From positions 1-64,000 of the forward strand of contig NW_027445230.1 of NCBI RefSeq assembly GCF_048569485.1: a DNA stretch of 64,000 nucleotides, in the 5' to 3' direction. The position numbers and the translations under genes are program-made. Each line of letters opens with the position of its first letter. The first letter of the stretch is position 1. This document shows positions 23,204-33,489 of this stretch, piece after piece. This DNA is from Anomaloglossus baeobatrachus (Eukaryota > Chordata > Amphibia > Anura > Aromobatidae). Below the pieces are notes generated by a model, which did not search any database, was not told the DNA's origin, and worked only from the letters and a program-made list of their open reading frames with translations.

Positions 23204-24748
23204 ATGGCAAGCAAGCCAGAGAAGGCAGCCAAGAAGGCTCAGGACCCAGGGACCTCCAGGAAGGCTCATCCAGAGGCTTCTTCGGCCCAAGAGGCCCCTA
23301 CCTCCGACGCCAGCCAGCCGGAGGGAGCCCGGACGCTGCCTGAAAAGGCTCCAACCCTGGAGCCTTGGATGCGGCAGACGGTCGCCCTGAAGCTAAAGGC
23401 GGTGGATGGTAGGTTGCCGGACATGTCCAGCGACGTGTTCTGCAAGAAGATGATTCTGGATCAGGGCTTCTCCAGGGCGGAAACCCTGAGTGTCCAGACC
23501 TTCATGACTGGCATTTTTCTGGTAACCTTTGCCACGGTGAATGCCTGCAGAAGATACTGGGAGGCGATGAACGCAGCGATGCCGGACTCCCCTTTTCATT
23601 CTTTTTTAGGATCCTGTCCTATACAGAGGGATGAAAAGAGGATCACGGTCTCCATGCGGAACCCGCACACCCCAGGAAGAGACATCTCCACGTTCCTGGG
23701 ACGTCTCTGCACAGTGGTGAGGGAGCCATCCCACATCCTTAACGGCAACGGATTCTGGACGGGTAAGTGGTCAGTAACCGTTCGACTCTACAGGGAACCA
23801 GCATCCGAGGATGGTCTCCAGCACCTGCCCCCGACATTCTCTCTGGGAAACTCCTTTGGTCTCATCTACTACCCGGACATGCCACACAACTGCAGGAAAT
23901 GTGGCGGGAAAGGGCATTCGATGAAGACCTGCAAGGAGGACGCCTGCAGGGTTTGCCGGGTGACGGGACACAGCTCCAAGGACTGCCCAAAGAAGAAGAC
24001 TTGCAACCTATGTGGACAGGCGGACCACCTTTACAAGGACTGCCCACAGCGGGAGAAATCCTGGGCAAGGGTTGCCGCGGCGACCCAGTATCGGGTAGTC
24101 ACAGCTTCGTCGACCAAGGCAGCTACGACCAAGGCCACAGAGGCCAAGGACAAGGCGGCCAAGAACCCGGCGACCGTGGCTCCAGCCGATGCCCCAGCAG
24201 CCACGGAGTCCAGGAAAAAGAAGGGTAAGAAAACTGTTGCCCCCTCCCTGGTCCCCCCCCCTGTCACCCCTGTCCAAACCCCTCCCCCCCCGGCCAACCC
24301 TACTGAGGATTCCACTACCTCCGCCTCATTTCCCTACTCCTCAGTTGGTCTCCTCACCCCCCCCCCAAAGCCCACTCTCCCTCCCCAGACCATGAGAGCA
24401 GAGGGCCTCAGCACTCTTGCACTTTTCACCGAGGAGGATTTTCCAGCTCTTGTCTCCTCAGGTACAGGCCAAAGGAAAAGGAAGGTGGAAGATAGTCCTG
24501 TCGCAGAACCTTCCAAGCTGTTCATTGTGGACCTCAATCCACCCCAGGAAGAGGAGGATGGCCTCCTCCCAGAACCGGACGTGTTGGAGCAGATGGTGGA
24601 GTCCCTTGTGGCCGAAGAAGAAATGGAGGAGTCGGAAGCCACTGAGGCACCATCCCTGCTCGATCAGCTAGAAGAAGAGGGTCTGCTGGAGATACCCTTA
24701 CCAGCAGGTGCCAAAGAGGAAGAACCGCCCGACCGGAGTGGTAACTAA
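23204..24748 (+). CDS. LINE copy 1 ORF1 protein, CCHC nucleic-acid-binding
   Basis: 514 aa. In this family ORF1 binds the element RNA to form the retrotransposition particle. The start is the first in-frame ATG, in a strong context (gccATGG). The frame stays open further upstream without an ATG, so that part is treated as 5' UTR. The order is a Lys/Ala-rich N-terminus, a folded-looking domain (about 50-225, possibly RRM-like), and three CCHC knuckles: C230/C233/H238/C243, C248/C251/H256/C261, C267/C270/H275/C280. An Ala/Lys-rich linker, basic patch RKKKGKK (337-343), Pro-rich segment, nuclear-localisation-like RKRKVED (424-430) and an acidic C-terminus follow. A 10-C run at 24357-24366 lies in the coding sequence. 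Three knuckles agree with Tx1-type ORF1. The copy at 33490 encodes the same protein. Confidence 0.92.
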   Translation: MASKPEKAAKKAQDPGTSRKAHPEASSAQEAPTSDASQPEGARTLPEKAPTLEPWMRQTVALKLKAVDGRLPDMSSDVFCKKMILDQGFSRAETLSVQTFMTGIFLVTFATVNACRRYWEAMNAAMPDSPFHSFLGSCPIQRDEKRITVSMRNPHTPGRDISTFLGRLCTVVREPSHILNGNGFWTGKWSVTVRLYREPASEDGLQHLPPTFSLGNSFGLIYYPDMPHNCRKCGGKGHSMKTCKEDACRVCRVTGHSSKDCPKKKTCNLCGQADHLYKDCPQREKSWARVAAATQYRVVTASSTKAATTKATEAKDKAAKNPATVAPADAPAATESRKKKGKKTVAPSLVPPPVTPVQTPPPPANPTEDSTTSASFPYSSVGLLTPPPKPTLPPQTMRAEGLSTLALFTEEDFPALVSSGTGQRKRKVEDSPVAEPSKLFIVDLNPPQEEEDGLLPEPDVLEQMVESLVAEEEMEESEATEAPSLLDQLEEEGLLEIPLPAGAKEEEPPDRSGN

Positions 24749-24783
24749 GGCACACCGCCTGCTCTAACTTTCTCTTTCCTCCA

Positions 24784-27700
24784 ATGACTGCTAACATTAA
24801 CATCTTTTCCATTAATGTTAGGAGCATCAGAGACAAGTTCCGACGTCAGACAATTTTTGCGTTCCTTAACACTCAGTCTAGTGATGTATTTTTCCTGCAG
24901 GAATGCTCCCTTCCCTCCTCTAGGTCCTTCAACCATCTGGCCAGGGAGTGGACCCATGGCCCATCCTACTGGTCTGGCGGGGGCGACTGTAGGTCCGCGG
25001 GGGTCGCCGTGCTGATCAGGGGAAGCGCCTTCACATTGGACTCTGTTCAGGAAATCGTCTGCGGCAGGTTACTGCTCGTGGATGGCACCTGGGCGGGAGA
25101 ACCTGTCAGGTTCATCAATGTGTATGCTTCTCCTGTGAAGAGCGATCGACTGGAGCTCCTCCAAGCCCTGCGCCCTCAGCTCGCTACCGCCAGGACGGTA
25201 GTGATGGCCGGGGATTTCAACTGCCCGATTGAGGAGGATGGACGCAGTTCTGGAACGGCTGCCAAGTTGGACGTCACATCCAAACTGCTCATTGAGATGG
25301 TGACCGAAGCCTCTCTTGTGGACGTTGTTGGCTCCATCGGACACGGATCTGTGAACTATTCATGGTGCCGATCCGATGGCTCGCTGCGTTCCAGGATTGA
25401 CTTTGTGTTTACCTCTCGGGCGGTTGGGCGGAGTGGGCACTCGATGGTCCCCTGCTTCTTCTCTGACCACAGAGCCATTCACTTTCAAGGTGTGCTGGGC
25501 CATGGCTTCCCCATTGGCCCGGGCTCCTGGAAGCTGAACTGCTCTCTGCTGGAAAAGGGTGAGATTCTGGAGGAGCTTAGAGCTGCCTACTCCACGTGGC
25601 GGGCCTACAAGGCGGGCTTCCAGTCTGTTTCTGACTGGTGGGAATACGTTAAACTCGAGTTCCGTTTCTTCTTTCAGGCAAAGAGTCAACAACAGGCGTG
25701 TCTGAAGAGGAGGGACTTCAGGAGACTCCAGCGTGAGCTGCGTTCCCTGCAGGACCTTCTTCGATGCGGCTGGGACGTGAGAGAGGAGCTGGAGGAGACT
25801 AAGAGGAGCCTGAAAAGGCACTTCGAGGAGGAGTCCGAGCGAATTGTCTTCCGTTCCAAAGTGGAGAACCTGGAGAAGGGTGAGAAATGTAACTCGTTCT
25901 TTTTCAGGAAACTCCACGCCGGTCACACGCCCATGAATGAACTACGAGACGAGAGTGGAAGCATGCGACGCGGGAAAGAGAATGTGATGAAGGTCGTCAG
26001 CGACTTCTACAGCGAACTCTACGCCCGCAAGACTACTGACCCCGAGGCCGCCGATAAGTTCCTGTCAGGTATCACTAACCATCTTGACCCTGCAGACGCG
26101 GCGGCCATGGACGTTCCTCTGACGGTGGACGAGCTGCTCTCGGCCGCCAAATCCTTTAGTTCTGGCAGGACACCGGGCAGTGACGGCCTCCCAGCAGAGC
26201 TCTATGTAGCGCTGGGAGACCTAATCTGTCCGGACCTGTTAGGGCTGTATGAGGAGATGGTGGTGGAGGGCAGAATGCCTCCATCTCTGAGGGAAGGAAT
26301 GGTCACGATCCTGTACAAGCGTAAAGGAGAGAGGTGCGACCTGAAGAATTGGCGTCCCATCACCCTTCTGAATGTCGACTACAAGATCCTGGCCAAGACG
26401 ATGGCAACGAGACTGAAGACGGTTATCGGACGGATCATCCACCCGGATCAGACCTGCGGCATCCCCGGACGTCGCATCGCAGACAGCCTGGCTCTCATGC
26501 GGGACACGGTCGAGTACATCAAAGCCCGCCGGGTGCACGCAGCCCTGATCTCGTTGGATCAGGAAAAGGCCTTCGACCGTGTTTCCCATGAGTTCCTGGG
26601 CAAAGCTCTGCACAGGTTAGGTTTGGGTAACATGTTTTGTTTGTATGTCCAACTAATGTATTTTGATATTCACAGCTCGGTGTTGGTAAACGGCTGGAAG
26701 ACTGACCCCTTCCCGGTCCTCTCAGGGGTCAGACAAGGCTGTCCTCTGTCACCTCTTCTTTTTGTTTGTGTTATAGAACTCTTTGCAGAGGCTATCCGGC
26801 GGAATGGAGAGATCAGAGGGATCACCGCACCAGGACCAGAACGCTTCGAGGTCAAGTGCTCGCTCTACATGGACGACGTGACCGTCTTCTGCGCGGACCG
26901 GCGCTCAGTCGACACCCTCGTCCAGACCTGTGAGACCTTCAGACGGGCTTCGGGAGCCAAAGTCAACTGCGGGAAGTCGGAAGCCATGCTCTTCGGGGAC
27001 TGGCAGCCGGCCTCTTCCGCCCCCTTCCCTTTCAGCATCCAGCCGGATTTCATCAAGGTTCTTGGAGTCTGGTTCGGGAAGGAAGGAGCAGCCCTCAAGT
27101 CCTGGGAGGAACGCTTGACCAAGATCACCCAACGGATCGGTCTGTGGAGCCTCAGACGCCTCACCTGTGAGGGCAAAGCACTGGTCCTGCGTAACGAGGT
27201 ACTGCCCGTGCTGCAGTACACGGCCCAGGCCTGGCCCCCCCTTGCCACCGTGTGCAGGGCCATTACCAGGACGGTGTTTCGTTTTGTCTGGGGATCCAAG
27301 ATGGACAGAGTAAAGCGGAGCATCATGTACAAGGATCCTCGCAAGGGTGGGAAGGGCGTACCCGATATCCCCACCCTCCTGCGATCCTCCTTCGTATGTG
27401 ACTGCGTTCGCCGAACTCTGCGAGTCAAGAGAGGTTCCGCGGGTGGGTCCATGTCTCGCTTCTTCCTGCTCCCCCTTTGGAGACGGTTAGGCTGGGACAA
27501 GTGGGACAGCTCCTTCCCCTACAACTGGACGGCGCCATGGTTCTACGGAGACGTGGTTCGGTTTGTGAGGGAACACCAACTGGAGGGACTCAAGCCTGAT
27601 TTGTGGAAGCCAAAGACTATCCACAAACTCATCAGAGCCAAGGACGAAATGGAGAACATTCCAGGACTTCATCACGACACACTGGAGACTGTTTGGACAA

Positions 27701-28173
27701 ACGTGTCATCGGCTGGATTGACCAACGGGCACAAGGACTTGTCATGGATGGCGATACAGGGCGGACTGCCCGTCCGGTCATTCATGCATGCCCGGAACCT
27801 GTGCAAAACCCGGTACTGCCCAAGGTGCCCCTTCGTGGAGGAAACATCGCTGCACGCCTTTTGGGACTGCCGTTTCGCACAGCGCCTGTTGGTTGCCCTG
27901 GAGGATGACCTGAGGAACTCCGTCCCCAGAGGGAGCCTATCGTACCATTCCGTACTTTATGGACTCTTCCCTGGAACTCACACCGTTGGAGCCATCCAGG
28001 AGGCTTGGCGCCTTATGAACTGCTTTAAGGACGCTATTTGGGTCGCCAGGAACCGGCTCATCTTGAAGAGGGAGAGGATGTCTATCCAGGATTGCCGCAG
28101 GCTGATCCACAGCCTGCTCAGAGACTATTCCATCATGGACAGTCCGGACGACAGCGCCGAGGAGGAGGTTTAG
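24784..28173 (+). CDS. LINE copy 1 ORF2: AP endonuclease and reverse transcriptase
   Basis: 1,129 aa. It nicks the U2 target and reverse-transcribes the element RNA from the nick. The AP-endonuclease domain (about 1-235) has N11, QE40, GDFN (D144, N146), D206 and SDH (D228, H229). The reverse transcriptase (about 470-760) has NWRPI, LDQEKAFD (D592, D598), the SGVRQGCPLSPLLF block and YMDD (D697, D698). A C-terminal CCHC finger lies at C1012/C1015/H1024/C1029, as in L1 and Tx1. All expected catalytic residues are present. The ATG lies 35 nt after the ORF1 stop, in a different frame and a weak context (C at -3), which suggests reinitiation, as is common for LINE ORF2. The endonuclease domain probably sets U2 site choice (inference). 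Confidence 0.95.
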   Translation: MTANINIFSINVRSIRDKFRRQTIFAFLNTQSSDVFFLQECSLPSSRSFNHLAREWTHGPSYWSGGGDCRSAGVAVLIRGSAFTLDSVQEIVCGRLLLVDGTWAGEPVRFINVYASPVKSDRLELLQALRPQLATARTVVMAGDFNCPIEEDGRSSGTAAKLDVTSKLLIEMVTEASLVDVVGSIGHGSVNYSWCRSDGSLRSRIDFVFTSRAVGRSGHSMVPCFFSDHRAIHFQGVLGHGFPIGPGSWKLNCSLLEKGEILEELRAAYSTWRAYKAGFQSVSDWWEYVKLEFRFFFQAKSQQQACLKRRDFRRLQRELRSLQDLLRCGWDVREELEETKRSLKRHFEEESERIVFRSKVENLEKGEKCNSFFFRKLHAGHTPMNELRDESGSMRRGKENVMKVVSDFYSELYARKTTDPEAADKFLSGITNHLDPADAAAMDVPLTVDELLSAAKSFSSGRTPGSDGLPAELYVALGDLICPDLLGLYEEMVVEGRMPPSLREGMVTILYKRKGERCDLKNWRPITLLNVDYKILAKTMATRLKTVIGRIIHPDQTCGIPGRRIADSLALMRDTVEYIKARRVHAALISLDQEKAFDRVSHEFLGKALHRLGLGNMFCLYVQLMYFDIHSSVLVNGWKTDPFPVLSGVRQGCPLSPLLFVCVIELFAEAIRRNGEIRGITAPGPERFEVKCSLYMDDVTVFCADRRSVDTLVQTCETFRRASGAKVNCGKSEAMLFGDWQPASSAPFPFSIQPDFIKVLGVWFGKEGAALKSWEERLTKITQRIGLWSLRRLTCEGKALVLRNEVLPVLQYTAQAWPPLATVCRAITRTVFRFVWGSKMDRVKRSIMYKDPRKGGKGVPDIPTLLRSSFVCDCVRRTLRVKRGSAGGSMSRFFLLPLWRRLGWDKWDSSFPYNWTAPWFYGDVVRFVREHQLEGLKPDLWKPKTIHKLIRAKDEMENIPGLHHDTLETVWTNVSSAGLTNGHKDLSWMAIQGGLPVRSFMHARNLCKTRYCPRCPFVEETSLHAFWDCRFAQRLLVALEDDLRNSVPRGSLSYHSVLYGLFPGTHTVGAIQEAWRLMNCFKDAIWVARNRLILKRERMSIQDCRRLIHSLLRDYSIMDSPDDSAEEEV

Positions 28174-28503
28174 ACCTCTTCCATGCCCCCTCCCTCCTTT
28201 TCCCGTTATGTGCGTCTTTCAATAAAGCTTCGGGCCTGTGATTTCCCCACCCTATCCCCCTTTTCCCCTACCCCCATCCCCCAATCGCCGGTTCGTCGTT
28301 ATTTATTGTCTAACTTTTTCTTTCAGCTTGAGTGTTATGGATAAGCATAGGAGCGTGATGTATAGTTTAGTGCGTCGTACTCTATGGCTATGTAATGTAA
28401 GAAGGATTGTATATTTCTGTGTGTACGGGGCTGCGGCACTGTACACGGTTTGTTACCTATTTGTGAGTAGTGCAGGATAATAAAGATGCTGTTAAATCAA
28501 AAA
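28174..28503 (+). other. LINE copy 1 3' UTR
   Basis: 330 nt. It holds AATAAA at 28221-28226 and 28479-28484; the second is about 20 nt from the end. A C-rich tract at 28245-28282 gives four or more G runs on the - strand. The end reads GTTAAATC followed by six A (the last shared with the target). The 3' end is what the reverse transcriptase is expected to recognise. Confidence 0.85.
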
Positions 28504-28653
28504 ATCTGTTCTTATCAGTTTAATATCTGATACGTCCCCTATCTGGGGACCATATATTAAATGGATTTTTAGAACAGGGAGATGGAAAAAGAGCTTGCTC
28601 TGTCCACTCCACGCATTGACCTGGTATTGCAGTACCTCCAGGAACGGTGCACC
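28504..28653 (+). pseudogene. U2 snRNA 3' fragment (unit 15)
   Basis: U2 nt 38-187, starting with the 3' target-site duplication (28504-28518). It includes the Sm site and 3' stem-loops but lacks stem-loop I and most of GTAGTA, and has no U2 promoter in front. The 3' box is at 28667-28681 and the CTCF-like site at 29110-29125. A private C to T lies at 28971 in the spacer. Confidence 0.95.
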
Positions 28654-30044
28654 CCTTCTTAACCCAGTTTCCAAAAGCAGAACTCAATTCACCTGATTCA
28701 TATTAGCCCGATTTAATGAATTGGAAGAAAGCATACGTCTTCATATGCACCTCAATTTGGCCCATTCACTTTTCACACTTCCTCCTTTTGTTTTTTATCT
28801 TTCACACTTTTGACTTTCTTTATTCATCCAAATAGCAAACTCATCACCACTCAACCTGACCAACTCGGCTATGTCCCCGTGCTGCAGTTCTCTGTCTTAT
28901 CTAGATCATTTGCAATTGAATGGAATAGATCCCTTTTGGACAAAGTGGATTCACCTGCTGCTGCAGTGACTACAGGTGTGATAACATCTAGAATTGGCAT
29001 CTGGTGCGATCTCTCCGCTTCCACTCCAAAGAAAGTTACCTGTTTATTCCTATCATGCATTGGTTTTTGGGGTTTTCTTTGAGTAATGATGATCTCTTTA
29101 GTAGTCTGTTGGCGCCCTCTCCTGGAGGAATAGTTTGCTTGCTCTTGGACATTCTAAAAGAGAGGTCATGATAGACATTGAGCTTCTGAGCTCAATTGGG
29201 GACAGTCATGGGTGATGAATGTTTGCAACCTACTGCGAAGCCTCATACCGCAATATAAGGAACGTCAAATACTAAGAAAGGGCGGCCTATGAAAGAATTA
29301 CTACTTTCAATAAGTACACTTAAACGGCTAATTGGGAATAGAAAAACTGTAAAAAGCCCTCTGAGAAAGCCCCCCTCTAACCTTTGATAGTAAGCTTTTC
29401 TGTAGTCTGCCTGTTGATGTATTTTCCGTTTGAACTGTGCACAACATGAAGAGACGGAACACTGGCGGCTTGTCACAATGCCCCCCGATGACATCACAAT
29501 AGCGCTGCTGCCTAGAAAACAAGCTGCGCAGAAGAAGTTGTTCTTTGGGTGGGAGGGTGGGCTAGTGGAAGGAGGGGGCAATCTCTTTTTTTCCCGGGTG
29601 GTAGGGGGATGACAGGAGAAGGGAAGCGGGTGGTGAGAAAGGTACAGAGGGCAGGGTTTGGGGGCTGGGAAGGAAAGGGAAAAGATTAGGGTTTGGGGAT
29701 GATGAAAGGGCTTTCTACGGGTAAGGATGGCAAAGGGTGGCAGTGACGGAAAGTCAGGCAACCTGTCCTGTCCGTCTTTTTGTATCGTGAATTGGAAAGA
29801 CTGCAAGGGGGAGGGGAGTTGCTTGCGCCCTAAAGGAGGAGTTATTCAGATTCATTGCAGTGGGCGGCGGCTGCAAAACGCACCATTCTTCTTGTTTTGG
29901 CTCTGCAAAGCAGCCTTTTCAAGGGTTGGCTTGGGTGACAAAATGTCTTGTGTAGGCGTGGGTTTGTCTCCCTCTCGCTCTCTCTCCCTAAGATGTGTCC
30001 GGCATAGGCCAGGGTGCCACTCGAGGCCCAAACCAATTCTGGTT

Positions 30045-30231
30045 ATCGCTTCTCGGCCTTTTGGCTAAGATCAAGTGTAGTATCTGTTCTTATCAGTTTA
30101 ATATCTGATACGTCCCCTATCTGGGGACCATATATTAAATGGATTTTTAGAACAGGGAGATGGAAAAAGAGCTTGCTCTGTCCACTCCACGCATTGACCT
30201 GGTATTGCAGTACCTCCAGGAACGGTGCACC
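30045..30231 (+). ncRNA. RNU2: U2 snRNA, unit 16
   Basis: Same sequence as unit 1; first intact gene after LINE copy 1. The 3' box is at 30245-30259 and the CTCF-like site at 30688-30703. Confidence 0.96.
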
Positions 30232-31622
30232 CCTTCTTAACCCAGTTTCCAAAAGCAGAACTCAATTCACCTGATTCATATTAGCCCGATTTAATGAATT
30301 GGAAGAAAGCATACGTCTTCATATGCACCTCAATTTGGCCCATTCACTTTTCACACTTCCTCCTTTTGTTTTTTATCTTTCACACTTTTGACTTTCTTTA
30401 TTCATCCAAATAGCAAACTCATCACCACTCAACCTGACCAACTCGGCTATGTCCCCGTGCTGCAGTTCTCTGTCTTATCTAGATCATTTGCAATTGAATG
30501 GAATAGATCCCTTTTGGACAAAGTGGATTCACCTGCTGCTGCAGTGACCACAGGTGTGATAACATCTAGAATTGGCATCTGGTGCGATCTCTCCGCTTCC
30601 ACTCCAAAGAAAGTTACCTGTTTATTCCTATCATGCATTGGTTTTTGGGGTTTTCTTTGAGTAATGATGATCTCTTTAGTAGTCTGTTGGCGCCCTCTCC
30701 TGGAGGAATAGTTTGCTTGCTCTTGGACATTCTAAAAGAGAGGTCATGATAGACATTGAGCTTCTGAGCTCAATTGGGGACAGTCATGGGTGATGAATGT
30801 TTGCAACCTACTGCGAAGCCTCATACCGCAATATAAGGAACGTCAAATACTAAGAAAGGGCGGCCTATGAAAGAATTACTACTTTCAATAAGTACACTTA
30901 AACGGCTAATTGGGAATAGAAAAACTGTAAAAAGCCCTCTGAGAAAGCCCCCCTCTAACCTTTGATAGTAAGCTTTTCTGTAGTCTGCCTGTTGATGTAT
31001 TTTCCGTTTGAACTGTGCACAACATGAAGAGACGGAACACTGGCGGCTTGTCACAATGCCCCCCGATGACATCACAATAGCGCTGCTGCCTAGAAAACAA
31101 GCTGCGCAGAAGAAGTTGTTCTTTGGGTGGGAGGGTGGGCTAGTGGAAGGAGGGGGCAATCTCTTTTTTTCCCGGGTGGTAGGGGGATGACAGGAGAAGG
31201 GAAGCGGGTGGTGAGAAAGGTACAGAGGGCAGGGTTTGGGGGCTGGGAAGGAAAGGGAAAAGATTAGGGTTTGGGGATGATGAAAGGGCTTTCTACGGGT
31301 AAGGATGGCAAAGGGTGGCAGTGACGGAAAGTCAGGCAACCTGTCCTGTCCGTCTTTTTGTATCGTGAATTGGAAAGACTGCAAGGGGGAGGGGAGTTGC
31401 TTGCGCCCTAAAGGAGGAGTTATTCAGATTCATTGCAGTGGGCGGCGGCTGCAAAACGCACCATTCTTCTTGTTTTGGCTCTGCAAAGCAGCCTTTTCAA
31501 GGGTTGGCTTGGGTGACAAAATGTCTTGTGTAGGCGTGGGTTTGTCTCCCTCTCGCTCTCTCTCCCTAAGATGTGTCCGGCATAGGCCAGGGTGCCACTC
31601 GAGGCCCAAACCAATTCTGGTT

Positions 31623-31809
31623 ATCGCTTCTCGGCCTTTTGGCTAAGATCAAGTGTAGTATCTGTTCTTATCAGTTTAATATCTGATACGTCCCCTATCT
31701 GGGGACCATATATTAAATGGATTTTTAGAACAGGGAGATGGAAAAAGAGCTTGCTCTGTCCACTCCACGCATTGACCTGGTATTGCAGTACCTCCAGGAA
31801 CGGTGCACC
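31623..31809 (+). ncRNA. RNU2: U2 snRNA, unit 17
   Basis: Same sequence as unit 1. The 3' box is at 31823-31837 and the CTCF-like site at 32266-32281. Confidence 0.96.
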
Positions 31810-33200
31810 CCTTCTTAACCCAGTTTCCAAAAGCAGAACTCAATTCACCTGATTCATATTAGCCCGATTTAATGAATTGGAAGAAAGCATACGTCTTCAT
31901 ATGCACCTCAATTTGGCCCATTCACTTTTCACACTTCCTCCTTTTGTTTTTTATCTTTCACACTTTTGACTTTCTTTATTCATCCAAATAGCAAACTCAT
32001 CACCACTCAACCTGACCAACTCGGCTATGTCCCCGTGCTGCAGTTCTCTGTCTTATCTAGATCATTTGCAATTGAATGGAATAGATCCCTTTTGGACAAA
32101 GTGGATTCACCTGCTGCTGCAGTGACCACAGGTGTGATAACATCTAGAATTGGCATCTGGTGCGATCTCTCCGCTTCCACTCCAAAGAAAGTTACCTGTT
32201 TATTCCTATCATGCATTGGTTTTTGGGGTTTTCTTTGAGTAATGATGATCTCTTTAGTAGTCTGTTGGCGCCCTCTCCTGGAGGAATAGTTTGCTTGCTC
32301 TTGGACATTCTAAAAGAGAGGTCATGATAGACATTGAGCTTCTGAGCTCAATTGGGGACAGTCATGGGTGATGAATGTTTGCAACCTACTGCGAAGCCTC
32401 ATACCGCAATATAAGGAACGTCAAATACTAAGAAAGGGCGGCCTATGAAAGAATTACTACTTTCAATAAGTACACTTAAACGGCTAATTGGGAATAGAAA
32501 AACTGTAAAAAGCCCTCTGAGAAAGCCCCCCTCTAACCTTTGATAGTAAGCTTTTCTGTAGTCTGCCTGTTGATGTATTTTCCGTTTGAACTGTGCACAA
32601 CATGAAGAGACGGAACACTGGCGGCTTGTCACAATGCCCCCCGATGACATCACAATAGCGCTGCTGCCTAGAAAACAAGCTGCGCAGAAGAAGTTGTTCT
32701 TTGGGTGGGAGGGTGGGCTAGTGGAAGGAGGGGGCAATCTCTTTTTTTCCCGGGTGGTAGGGGGATGACAGGAGAAGGGAAGCGGGTGGTGAGAAAGGTA
32801 CAGAGGGCAGGGTTTGGGGGCTGGGAAGGAAAGGGAAAAGATTAGGGTTTGGGGATGATGAAAGGGCTTTCTACGGGTAAGGATGGCAAAGGGTGGCAGT
32901 GACGGAAAGTCAGGCAACCTGTCCTGTCCGTCTTTTTGTATCGTGAATTGGAAAGACTGCAAGGGGGAGGGGAGTTGCTTGCGCCCTAAAGGAGGAGTTA
33001 TTCAGATTCATTGCAGTGGGCGGCGGCTGCAAAACGCACCATTCTTCTTGTTTTGGCTCTGCAAAGCAGCCTTTTCAAGGGTTGGCTTGGGTGACAAAAT
33101 GTCTTGTGTAGGCGTGGGTTTGTCTCCCTCTCGCTCTCTCTCCCTAAGATGTGTCCGGCATAGGCCAGGGTGCCACTCGAGGCCCAAACCAATTCTGGTT

Positions 33201-33252
33201 ATCGCTTCTCGGCCTTTTGGCTAAGATCAAGTGTAGTATCTGTTCTTATCAG
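33201..33252 (+). pseudogene. U2 snRNA 5' fragment (unit 18, split by LINE)
   Basis: U2 nt 1-52 with its promoter region upstream; the same junction as at 22966. The target-site duplication copy is 33238-33252. Confidence 0.95.
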
Positions 33253-33489
33253 AACAAACTGAGCTAGCTACACTTGACGAGATACGATCAGGGAGACGAG
33301 CTCCGAAGCCCAGCCGAGACCGGAAGAGGGAGATCGGACGGAAGAAGAGCTTGGCAGAAAGAAGCAAGAAGACGAAGCCTCGGAGAAGACTTGGGGAGAC
33401 CAGAGGAACTTCGAGGAGGAACACAGCGGGAGAAGACACCCGGAGAAGAATCCAAGATCCAGCTCCGGGAACTCAAGCAGGAACCAGCC

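Larger units (their letters stand above)
22967..28503 (+). mobile_element. Keno-like U2-specific LINE (Tx1 group), copy 1, full length
   Basis: A 5,537-bp non-LTR retrotransposon inserted in sense orientation in U2. The parts are 5' UTR 22967-23203, ORF1, a 35-nt gap, ORF2, and a 3' UTR ending in TTAAATC plus an A run. It is flanked by a 15-bp duplication of U2 nt 38-52 (22952-22966 and 28504-28518; the first A of the 3' copy could belong to the tail). An AP-type endonuclease, CCHC knuckles in ORF1 and U2 specificity match the Keno family of the Tx1 group. Utopia, the other U2-targeting group, encodes a different, restriction-like endonuclease, so it does not fit. Both ORFs are open and no break was seen, so the copy may be active. 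It is a fully matching duplicate of the element at 33253. Confidence 0.93.
28504..33252 (+). repeat. U2 array, block B between the two LINEs
   Basis: Three units' worth of array: the 3' part of unit 15, two complete U2 genes, and the 5' part of unit 18. The 1,578-bp period is unchanged. Confidence 0.95.

Noticed and set aside
28491-28504. LINE 3' end as a snRNA 3' box
   Set aside because: GTTAAATCAAAAAA does not fit GTTT(N0-3)AAARNNAGA. The real 3' box lies further downstream at 28667-28681.
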